A model generated the notes under the pieces. The model did no database searches. It was not told the origin of the DNA and was given only the letters and a program-made list of their open reading frames with translations. Below, piece after piece: positions 26,165 through 35,569 of a stretch of DNA of 64,000 nt (position 1 is its first letter; each line of letters begins with the position of its first letter). Source of the DNA: Dysidea avara (Eukaryota > Porifera > Demospongiae > Dictyoceratida > Dysideidae); contig NC_089272.1 of NCBI RefSeq assembly GCF_963678975.1, positions 61,950,574 to 62,014,573 on the forward strand. Reading direction: 5' to 3'. A program made the position numbers and the translations under genes.

Positions 26165-26608
26165 AGGGACCCGCCGATTATGCTGGCATAATTATGAGCA
26201 TAACAGGTGTCTGAAAGCATTGAGCATAATGCTAGCATAATAGGTAGAATATTTGTGTAATAGTATGAATTCTTACTTATCAAAATAGCTATCACAGAAA
26301 GATCGATATATCTAATAGAACAGTCAGTAACTCTAATAGAACAATCACATAACTGACTGTTCTATTAGAGTATATCGATCTTTTCTGTGATATGCATTTT
26401 GACAAGTAGGTTTGTGCTTCAGCCACTTATTATTTATCCATAAACTGGAAATTATTAGCAGAGCATGAGAACTGAGGCATAAATAATTGGGCATAATTTG
26501 AGCGCATAATAGGTAAGTATTGAGCATAAATTTAAGCATAATAGGTAAATTTTTGAACAGTGCAGCATAGCATAATAGGTTAATTATGAGCATAATCGGC
26601 GGGTCCCT
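26165..26608. mobile_element. MITE with AGGGACCCGCCGATTATGC ends and 10-bp target duplication
   Basis: The ends are AGGGACCCGCCGATTATGC and its exact inverse. ATGCATAAGT lies directly outside both (26155-26164 and 26609-26618). The inside is rich in gcataat units. An inner inverted repeat around 26290-26400 carries agatcgatata and the dispersed motif in both orientations. A 9-10 bp duplication would suit a Mutator-like mobiliser (inference). Confidence 0.85.
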
Positions 26609-26618
26609 ATGCATAAGT

Positions 26619-27364
26619 AAATTGAGTACACTATAGCTACTTGTTCATACAACCTAGCTGGTTGCAATTGGGCTTTTAGTGATCCAAAATGGTCATGCAA
26701 GGTTTAGGATTAATACTCCACCGCATAGTATATAGCCTGTAGAGGTGGGATAATACAGGATTGGAAAGTAACAACAGTATGCATAATACATTGGCTTAAA
26801 ATGTCATGATACAATAATTGCGATAATTATTAGAAACCAGTACATGTCAGATTTTCTTAAGACGGATCATAATACTAACATTTTTGTAAATTGGCATCTA
26901 CATACTTTCTATCAAAATGTAGTATTCATGTCACTACACCAGATAATTATGTTGTGAAATGTCAAAATAGTAAAATTTGTATTCACTCTATATGGTGATT
27001 TATTGATATCATTGTCCCGTCTCTAATAACCTATTAAGCTGTAAAGAACATCATAGTAGTATGCAATACTTATAATATATAACCAAGGGAAGATCACGAA
27101 CTGGAGCGCATTCAGTGAGCATACTAGCTGTAGCGAGTAACATCTTCACACCACCATTCTTCTTCTACACCCTTTTCTATATCACCAGCAGAAGTGTCAA
27201 ATAAACTTTACACAGTGTGTTTGTATTGCAATAATATCATGAAATCTTTATACCACAAGAATGCACTAGTATGTAACACTGATATATTACAGCAATATAA
27301 AAGAGCAGAAGTAACAAACACATGAAGGCACAACATGCCACACATGTACCAAAAATGACAAAAT
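26619..27364. other. No gene seen
   Basis: Intergenic AT-rich DNA 3' of the transposase-derived gene. No terminal repeat of that gene could be recognised here. Confidence 0.35.
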
Positions 27365-27902
27365 TCAACTTGTGAGTTCAATCACAGAATGAGTGCCTGC
27401 TAAAATAGGATGATCTGTGCAAACCTTTCCAGTAGTGAAAGACACAAATGCATCATAATGATGATTTTCAAAGTACATAAGTTCAAAGTGGTCTGGCATC
27501 ATCAAAGCAATGCTTGCATCAACATCAGGTAATACAGGAAATCTCAAATTGCACGTTCTTGAGCTATAGATGGGTCTTACCACTCTCCATTTAAAGCCCT
27601 CTGAGTCTTCAGTACAATAAAATACTGGCGTTTGAAATATAGTGGCAGTAGCAAGTACTTCAACATGGGTAGCCCAAGTTTTTGGTTCCCATACATGTTT
27701 AATTTGCTCTTCTATTGTGGCTTCGTTTACACCAGGTAAGTTGAAAAAATCTCTTTGTTTAGATTTTCCATACGATACACAACACTCCGTACTGTGGGGT
27801 GCTCCTCTTGTGTTCCAAATAACTGATAAGAAATTCCTCTATAAAAACAGTTCCCATCGCCAACCATCGTTACTATTGCTCAACCACTTTTGTCATAAAT
27901 GA
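27365..27902 (-). pseudogene. OTU-type cysteine protease segment, frameshifted
   Basis: The minus strand reads MVGDGNCFYRGISYQLFG with the catalytic Cys, then EEHPTVRSVVYRME. A frame change near 27,775 follows, then DFFNLPGVNEATIEEQ, HVWEPKTWATHVEVLATATI, and finally ENHHYDAFVSF with the catalytic His. This order fits OTU deubiquitinase-like domains (DGNCxFR, then W-G-xxEL-A-like, then HY). A TGA lies seven codons before the first Met shown. Its acceptor (tatttag) is only about 50 bp from the end of exon 5, so it is either the same transcript or a second frame of the same element. Confidence 0.75.
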
Positions 27903-27955
27903 TAGTATGTTGCCCTAAATATAGAATAAATAATAACAGGTAAAACCATTTGTCA

Positions 27956-28180
27956 TTATCGTGCCGTCTTTTTGTTTTTATTCCAAGTAGATATCATGGC
28001 ACATTTTCGTTTGACACGGCATTGCTTCAGAGTGCCTGATCCACCATACTTAGGCTTATCCTTACAGTATTTACTGACACCACATTCTTTTACTGTACAT
28101 CCTGAACACTTATAGTACCTTCAGCGTGCATTTCTACCTTCTGTTGCTGGCTTTGCTCCTTGTATTTTAATACCACTAGC
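27956..28180 (-). pseudogene. Exon 5: CXXC-type zinc finger with a stop codon
   Basis: The exon continues in phase from exon 4: ASGIKIQGAKPATEGRNAR, an in-frame TGA, then YYKCSGCTVKECGVSKYC followed by KDKPKYGGSGTLKQC and KRKC. This is the CXXC finger that binds unmethylated CpG in proteins such as CFP1 and DNMT1. One expected zinc cysteine (in CGxC) is Ser here, and the TGA sits at what is normally a basic residue. It then meets a TAA. It is non-functional as read. Confidence 0.75.
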
Positions 28181-28238
28181 CTACATGAAAACAAACATCA
28201 ATATTCACTTCAGAAAATTGCACATCAATATAGCTTAC

Positions 28239-28568
28239 ACTTTTAGCCAACCTATCTGCCTTAATTCCAACCCTTGTTGAAGATCTTTTCTTTCTTTGCT
28301 TCATTTTCTTCATGGTAGAACACTGCAAGGTCAATTTAGCTCGTCTTATTTTTCTACATGTATACTGCAATAAACTCTTTGAGTTTGGGCGCAACAATAA
28401 TCCTTCAGACTTTGGGAGCTGTGCATGATACTTCCAATATAAATCATTCAAGTCAATCCTCAGCTGCTGTGCTAATAGAACATCAGCATCTGTCAAATTA
28501 TATGTTAAATTTTCAATCGTTTTCAGAGTGATGCGAGCTTTGATAGATTCTTCGGTGATGTTAAGTTT
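28239..28568 (-). CDS. Exon 4: helical linker of the transposase-derived gene
   Basis: An open 110-codon exon, phase 0 at both ends, with acceptor tgtag and donor gtaagc. It reads KLNITEESIKARITLKTIEN, then LRIDLNDLYWKYHAQLPKSE and a basic KKMKQRKKR stretch. I do not recognise a domain; the basic run could be a nuclear localisation signal. Confidence 0.6.
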
Positions 28569-28715
28569 CTACATAAATACCAACAAGTGTAACAAATGCA
28601 CAAGTGTATAGCTAACCACTTTAGTCATAACAAATGCAGACAGGTACATATTAGCTAACTCAGAGTTTATTTTACTATAAATATTTTTTGTTTGTTTTAA
28701 AAATGGTCCTATAGC

Positions 28716-28815
28716 CAGGCCTAATATATTTTGTGGAATGGACTTGCAGACTGGACTCACAGACTGAGCTGGAAGCAGCTTAATAATAATCCAGGCATTA
28801 TCTATCTCTTGTAAG
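28716..28815. repeat. Single arm of the GGACTGGACTCACAGACTGAG repeat
   Basis: The stretch matches, in the same orientation as 29310-29401, the sequence that forms the outer arms of the palindrome next door and of the element at 47336-48023. The open frame 28569-28826 crosses this repeat, so it is not a reliable exon. Confidence 0.7.
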
Positions 28816-28872
28816 GTTGGAGTCACTATTAACTACAGCTTACTGGAAGAACAAGATCCTCCATTAGAAGAG

Positions 28873-29401
28873 ATAGGTAATCCCTGGATTATTGTCAAGA
28901 AGCTGTTTCTAGCTCAGTCTGTGAGTCCAGTCCACAAAATACATTAGGCCCTATTAGCCATGAAATATACCCTAATATTTAATCTCAGATAGCCAAGTTA
29001 AATTTTATTTTTTTGGGAGACATCCACCCTGATTTTTCAGATTGTTATAGTGCCTTGTAATATCATACGGCCAATGTAATGTCTCAAACATAATTTTTCA
29101 GCACATTAAGTATAATAAAACAAACATAATTTTTCAGCACATTAAGTATAATAAATTATACTTAATGTGCTGAAAAATTATGTTTGAGACATTACATTGG
29201 CCGTATGATATTACAAGGCACTATAACAATCTGAAAAATCAGGGTGGATGTCTCCCAAGAAAATAAAATTTAACTTGGCTATCTGAGATTAAATATTAGG
29301 GTATATTTCATAGCGGCTAATAGGGCCTAATGTATTTTGTGGACTGGACTCACAGACTGAGCTGGAAACAGCTTCTTGACAATAATCCAAGGATTACCTA
29401 T
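28873..29401. repeat. Near-perfect 0.5-kb palindrome
   Basis: Bases from ataggtaatcc at 28873 are matched in reverse complement up to ggattacctat at 29401, with only a few differences over arms of about 245 bp. The left arm has an extra tandem copy (about 37 bp) of the centre-proximal sequence (aaacataatttttcagcac). The outer third of each arm is the repeat also present at 28716-28815 and 47336-48023. It lies in an intron of the transposase-derived gene. Confidence 0.9.
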
Positions 29402-30181
29402 AAGCAGAATGAGCATATTTATATGATACTCCTAGGACTCATCCATTTATGTGAACAACATATAGTAAGAACGTTCACTGCTGCTGACCACAAGTAACCA
29501 TCATCAAGTATGTCTATAAATTAAATCCAGTGGTTCTGCTCTTATTGATTGGTTTGACTGGTCAGCCAGTGCAGTACAGGCTATTGCAGGGGCAGTTCTA
29601 AACAATTTGTTGACTGGTTTTCAATTCAAAGGCAGAAAAGCCTATCAGAGGTTGGGGTCCATTCTGAGACATTTTAATTAAGCAATTTTAGCTAAATATG
29701 AATAAAAACACTGTTTTACAGTTAAATCAAGTATACAGAAAGGCTTGATGCATTATCAAACAGTTGCAGAAGTCAGTAGCTTAATGGATAATTATTTTAG
29801 AGGTGCTTAACACATTTAAGACTTGGAAGAACTGGAGAGAAGCAGTTTATGTAGTTTGTAGTAATACACCTTGTTTTTAAATTAGACTTAAATTTGCTCA
29901 CCTTTTTCGATTTAAAAAGCTGACTGGTTTGGAAACCCTTAGAACTGGGCTATTGGTTTGGTTGAGTGGTTGTATATACTGGCCAGAATGAGTGATTAGC
30001 TACTCACTTGAAGTAGGCTATTAGCCTGAAAATAGGCCTTGCAGTTCTATAACTACATGTATCTGATATGGAACTGTGGGTCTATCAAAGTGTTGCTCAA
30101 TAGAACAGTTGTGTTCTGTATCAATTTTATAGAAACAATTTTGTTTTGATCCTCCCACACATATATATATATATGCTGTAC
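29402..30181. other. Intron remainder, nothing recognised
   Basis: This is the part of the intron between exons 3 and 4 that lies outside the palindrome. An (AT)n run next to the exon 3 donor is the only distinct feature. Confidence 0.4.
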
Positions 30182-30856
30182 CTGTCGCTTAGGAATAGAT
30201 GGTAAACAAGCATCATTGAAGTCGTCAACCTCAGTTTCATTGGATGATTGGTGATCAACATCAGCAGGCGTACTCTCTTGAGTGTGACTGGTGTATTGCT
30301 GAACAGCACTACTGTCTGCTGAAAGGTAACAACTGTCTTGGTAACTCTGTGGAAGCATTCGCCAATTCCATTCTGGAAAATGCTCAAATATTGAAAAAAA
30401 ATGTTTACAAGGAATACGATGCCTTGCCCAATCTTTACATTTACACTCTGGTTTCTGAAAGTTCAAGGTATACACTTTGTCAGTATTTGTTTTACGAACT
30501 TCAAAGTTTCCGTCACCTAATGAAGTGATATCTTCAGCTGAAAACTTATGGCTCTTCAATTTTCTCTGTAGACAGTGAAGAATAACTGACTTTGGGCGGC
30601 CTTTAAGGTAGGAAGGTATTGTGTCACTGTACGACCTGTAATCTTCTGACAGTTTGTAGTTCTCAAAGACATACTTCTGGTTCATGTCAGGCAAAAAGCG
30701 GTCTATTAGCAATGTAGCATTACCACACATGTACAGTGACAGAGACTTTCGCTTGGGAAGGTAAGAATATTTTAGTGTTTTGTTAAGTGCCTCTGTGCCA
30801 TTGTTTGTATCTACAGCAGCATAATATGAAGTATCTCGAAAAGCATGAGCCCATTT
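30182..30856 (-). CDS. Exon 3: transposase C-terminal part and SWIM zinc finger
   Basis: An open exon of 225 codons runs from acceptor ctgcag to donor gtac. It opens KWAHAFRDTSYYAAV and then DTNNGTEALNKTLKY, whose Glu fits the third DDE residue. Later comes ECKCKDWARHRIPCKHFF, a SWIM zinc finger (CxC...CxH) as found at the end of MULE transposases. It ends in an acidic tail and PKRQ. It is joined in phase 0 to exons 2 and 4. Confidence 0.8.
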
Positions 30857-31528
30857 CTGCAGAATAAAAATAGTTTATATCAAACTAAACAGTCTAATGG
30901 ATACTAAAGAATAAAATTAAGGGATTAAACATGTGCATGGAAAATAAAGCACGACAGGAATGTCAAGAGCCCATTACATCACAAGTAAAGCCACACTTTA
31001 TAACTTTTACTGGGGCTGTATAGTAGTTATTGCCAACTACCATACAGTCCAAGTAAGGTAGCATATATTTTTATGACAAACAGCAATAATGAACAGATAG
31101 GCACAGCATTTCACACTTATTACTGAAGCCACCATTAAAGTTTTCACCTGAGATAGAAATATCCAAATAGATAATTATATTGATATTGTACTTTCTAGTA
31201 TATTTCAAGCACCTAGGTAACTGATTCAAGTTTCACCCAGCCATCAGAGTATCAATGTCCATAAAATCCCTAGAATGTTGGAACAAACAGTTGGCTAGTT
31301 TCCATCGTTAGAACATCTCAAACGTGATCAACTGTGCTGTCTGGGGTTGGGGAGGGATTGTTTGTATACTTGTAGAAATAATGAGCATTCTTTTAACAAC
31401 TATTTTATTTTCCATTTAGAAGCCTTGCTACCTAATGGAAACACAGAACACTTTGACCACTACACACAAGTATTGAAAGTACAATATGAACAATTATAAT
31501 CATGTATATGTATGTATGTATAGTTTAC

Positions 31529-32842
31529 CTCAGGAATATTAAGCCAATTGGATTCTAGCCAAGATCGAACTTTGTAATGCTTCTTGTATAAACTTGATGA
31601 CTTCAAATTGTCTACTGCTTTGGCATATCCATCTGTTTGATCATCTTCATTGTTTGATGAGGGAGCCCAAGCGCATTTCCTTAGTAGGACAAGTAGCTCC
31701 TCTGCTTCCTCCTTGCTTAGACCATTGTGACTAGTGTTAACCCATCTTGTCCATGCCTGCACTCTGTGAAAGTCACATAGAAATACAGATGTTGCAGGAA
31801 AGGTTTGCTCTATGGCCTTAAACTCTGCTTCAGAGTAATCACATAGGAAAAATGGAGGTTTCCAATCTGGATTCCAACCTTTGAGAATTTCTAGTGCTTC
31901 ATGTATAGCTTCAGCTGTTTCATGTTGGGTCACAAACTCTGCTACCACACAGTAGTTCACATTTGTCCTAACACAAACAAAGAATAGGGGAAAATCGTAA
32001 CGCATTGTTTTGTAGGTTGCATCAATCAGGGTGACACAATTTCCATATGTACACATCATGTTTTGCTGCCACTTTTCCTGGTGTATCCACAGTAAACTTT
32101 GAGAAGCTGGTTTTACACCACCTTTCACAGCTTCCTTGTCATCTAAATATGGTCGAAAAAAGTGAAACGTATCTTTATTGTTGGCCTTCCACTGTTTGAT
32201 TTTTTCATTCAAGTTATCTTGATCAAATTTTGAAAGCTCTAATCCTTGTTTAGCCAAATAAATATATGGTTGCGAATATCATCTATGGTTGGAAAATATG
32301 AACGATTCAACTGATCGGGACAATTCTCCTTCATTTCTGACTTTATGTATTCTCTTAAAGCCCTTTTCACTTCTTGTGCATTCGTGGCACCCTCGTGAAC
32401 AAGTTGTATAATTTTCTGAGCAACCATTGGGTGAACTCGCTGTGCCATGAGATTTCATTTCAAAATTATGCTTGGTATGAGCAGCTTTCGATGGCAGGGA
32501 CACATGGTATAAAATTACTATTTTTATAGGCTGTTGGCTTGCTAGTGCACTTCTAAGACTTTCCAATTTGCTTAGCTTAAACTTTCGCAAAGCGTAATCT
32601 GACATTTTTTGTGCTTCATCTTGTGAATATCCATAGTCTGGAAAGACTTCGAATTCCCGAATAGTTATTGTAGCAGGACAGTCCTTTTTTCTTGTTGTTT
32701 GTATTACAGGACGATCTGTAGTCCGGTCCTTAGGCTTGAAATAGTGGGGCCCATATTGACAGTCCAATTTTTTAATCCTAGAAGGTCTAACAGGCTGGTT
32801 ATCAAATGTAACTCCATCTTTATTCCAATAAAATTTGCAGTC
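31529..32842 (-). pseudogene. Exon 2: CARF-like N-terminus and MULE transposase core
   Basis: After the acceptor (atgcag) the exon reads DCKFYWNKDG, KKLDCQYGPHYF and KKDCPATITIREFEVFPDYG, resembling the calcium-responsive transcription factor N-terminal region and MULE DNA-binding regions. The transposase core follows: LIDATYKTMRYD with the first Asp, FLCDYSEAEFKAI with the second, and VFLCDFHRVQAWTRW. The catalytic Glu is in exon 3. Frame must change near 32,450 (between HNFEMKS and MAQRVHPMVAQK) and near 32,262 (RNHI to YLAKQGLELS), so this copy cannot make the protein. Confidence 0.8.
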
Positions 32843-34339
32843 CTGCATGTACATAAATGGCATTTCAATAACCATGCTTTTACACATAATTTTAGTACAA
32901 AACACACATGATTATGAAATAATCAGACACAATAAACATTTGTGCAGAAAGCGCACAAGTAAACATTTGATTTGTTAATGATAAATTGAATTTACAAACT
33001 ATTGTAAGGAAAATGGTGTCTGGAGCATAAGCTCTGCCCATTTGTCACATACATACTTTATATTGTCGAGCATATCATTGCCATAAAAAGCCGTGTGATT
33101 ATACAGAGTGCATTACAAAAGCATAGCTTGTATGGCACATAAATTTAACTTAAGATGAAACCTATTGCCCTGTGGTGCTAAACAAAACAAAGCAACTGTA
33201 CAACTTGCATTTGTAGACACATATCTAAAAGACTGGCTATAAGATATAGTCAACTAAAAGCCTGTATGTAGACTATGTACTCTTACAGCTAATCTAGCCA
33301 TTGGACTTCAGGATTTCATATCTGCAATTACTGTAAGCTTCTCAATATGAAAACCATATTTGCTACCTAGCTAATTACGTAGACTTAATTATTGCATAGC
33401 TATACTTTAAAGTGCTACATATAATAATATTAGTGCTATTATTTGGTGAAGTATATACACTCTAGAATTGGTCTGATGCAAGTATTTCAGTGGATAGGAC
33501 ACTTTGGTTGCTAGATGCTTTAAGGTAAGAACTGATGAAAACTCCCAAGTATCTGACTACTGATTAAATATAGTTAGGTTGGTTTGTAAACACTAAATCA
33601 AGAATAAAAGTACATAACTGGGCCTACTAAAACTACTACAACTCGACTACATAATATTAACAACAAAAGCAAAAGGCTGGTTATAATCATGTTCTGTACA
33701 AAGATCAAAGCTCATTCCAACAACTCAAGTCATTGTTGAAGCTTCAAAGCCCAGCATCTCAAAGAACACTAGTCTCAACATGCCCATCCCAACTCCAAGA
33801 TTTAAACCTTGGAATTTTACTTCTGGTGCAATTCTTGGAATTGGGATAGGTGGTACCAGTATTCAGACTAATTGAACACCTACTTTAACTGAGCTCTCAA
33901 CAAATTACACAGAAACTATATAAAAATGTGATTAGATGTTGGCTGAAAACAAAAACACAAAGTTTCAAAGGGTGGTAGGATTAGCAAAAATTGTCTTCAA
34001 AATAGATGTGGACTACTATTAAAGAACAGGAGAAACAAAGTTATAGGACTGTGCTGGCTCCTTAGTGGCTGATATATGTAGCTATAGTAAAATCAAAACA
34101 TTTAGCCATCTATAATGGAAACTATAACAAGTCAGTCCAGTTTACTGATTCTAGTTAAGCCTGATCCTTATCACCATTTGGATTTGTCACACAACCCAGA
34201 AAGATAGTACCAGTCCCAATTAGTATGGGTAAACAAGGAAAGGTGATGAGCTGTGCTGTACACTCTTCTGTCCACTATTCATTAATTCTTGCTAATGTGC
34301 CGGGGCTACTCTAGTGATGTAATTGATAAACTAACTTAC
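32843..34339. other. Probable intron 1 of the transposase-derived gene
   Basis: The stretch is bounded by the GTAAGT donor at 34334-34339 and the acceptor at 32843-32845. No exon or element was recognised inside. Confidence 0.45.
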
Positions 34340-34510
34340 AGCGTTTACAGAGCCTGTGTTTGCTGAAGATCTTCTGGTCCCCCAAGTAGTTACTGTATCC
34401 CTTTTATATTTTTCTAAAAGATTATCTAAATCACTAACTGTACCATCGTAGTATAGCCCTTTCGACTTCTCTAAGCCATCCATCCAAGACTTTTTCTCAG
34501 TCATCATCAT
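34340..34510 (-). CDS. Exon 1 of the transposase-derived gene
   Basis: It starts with three consecutive ATG codons and reads MTEKKSWMDGLEKSKGLYY, continuing to a LLEKYKRDTVTTWGTRRSS stretch and a GTAAGT donor in phase 0. That matches the phase of exon 2. The start codons directly abut a MITE (34512-34947), so the original promoter may have been displaced or the start may be further upstream. Confidence 0.6.
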
Positions 34511-34511
34511 A

Positions 34512-34947
34512 AGGCCCCTATTTGGTGATTATATTAGTTTCTCATCCAGCCTTTCTAATTATTATGATGCGGGCGGGAGGGTATTACCATTATGCCATTA
34601 TTTTCACACTGATGTACAGACCTTGTCCAAATTGTCTTTCTTTCTTACTAAAAACATTTCCTTCAGCTGATTCTACTTTTCGTGATCGCCAACCGTTTTT
34701 CGACAGTCAACTGAAAGTGAAGTCGATAGAACACGATTGCAACTGGCACTGCAGCAATTTGCTAAGGAAAACAACAGTTCTCCTGGCGATATATAGCGAA
34801 TTGTAGCGTTCATCAACAAAAAATTATAAGAGTTTGGCATCACGTGTTCTTCTGAGCATGCACAGAGTAAATAATGGCTTACCATGCGGTAGCTTGAGAA
34901 GGATGCGGGCGGTGGATGAGAAACTAATAATCACCGAATAGGGGCCT
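34512..34947. mobile_element. MITE abutting the start codons of the transposase-derived gene
   Basis: The ends are AGGCCCCTATTTGGTGATTA and the inverse taatcaccgaataggggcct. The next 15 bases inward (ttagtttctcatcca) also pair. I could not find a convincing target duplication. No gene inside. Confidence 0.75.
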
Positions 34948-35569
34948 AAAATTTCGAATTTTTAGTGTTTGTAAACCACATTCTGAAGCAATTTTAGCAC
35001 TTTACAAGAGTTGATTTTAAGATATTGCTTCATACATACACTGACTTTTGTAACTTCCCTAGCTGTCACACTACCTTTCTATATGTTGTAAAGTCTAATT
35101 TCGTTTATAGAATTGATCAAGTTTTTACAGGCTTTGCCTTCTTACCTGTACCCCCAATAATAATAATAATAACATACCTTTCAGCAGAGCTGGAAGAACG
35201 ACCACCTCACTGGTCATCACGTGCTTCGATCATTAGATGCACGAATATAATAGAGGATAAGCAAGTGGTAACGTGAAGTCGGTTGCACATCCTTTTACTG
35301 CATTAAAGGTTAGAATGGTTGGTGTCTGTCTAGAAACATATAAATTAGTGTATGTCATGACGACGTAACTACTATATGGAGCTACCTTATTAGTGTGTAG
35401 CTATATTAGCTTAGCTAGGCATGCGCTCACATGACTGGCTTGGGCTGTGAAAATCTGCTACGGCAGTGGCCGTAGTGGCCGTAGTGCTTACACCGGCCCT
35501 GTTAATGGAAATGGTTCCAACTCGTTCCAACTAAACCTAGCCATAGATAATATATATTATCTATTACCT
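34948..35569. other. No gene seen
   Basis: Intergenic. A small ggccgtagtggccgtagtg repeat at about 35,466-35,492 is the only feature noted. Confidence 0.35.

Larger units (their letters stand above)
27365..34510 (-). pseudogene. Multi-domain Mutator-transposase-derived gene (CARF-like, MULE, SWIM, CXXC, OTU), decayed
   Basis: Segments read on the minus strand join in phase: exon 1 34340-34510, exon 2 31529-32842, exon 3 30182-30856, exon 4 28239-28568, exon 5 27956-28180, then an OTU-like frame 27365-27902. Order of content: start codon region, CARF-like Cys/Lys-rich N-terminus, MULE transposase with its DDE residues, SWIM finger, helical linker, CXXC finger, OTU cysteine protease. Decay: two frame changes in exon 2 (about 32,450 and 32,262), a TGA in exon 5, one stop and one frame change in the OTU part. 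It is either a dead autonomous Mutator-like transposon with introns or a dead domesticated derivative. I cannot tell which, because no terminal inverted repeats were recognised. The OTU join is not proven. Confidence 0.75.

Noticed and set aside
28569-28826. Possible extra exon between exons 3 and 4 of the transposase-derived gene
   Set aside because: Half of it is the repeat at 28,716-28,815, and exons 3 and 4 already join in phase without it.
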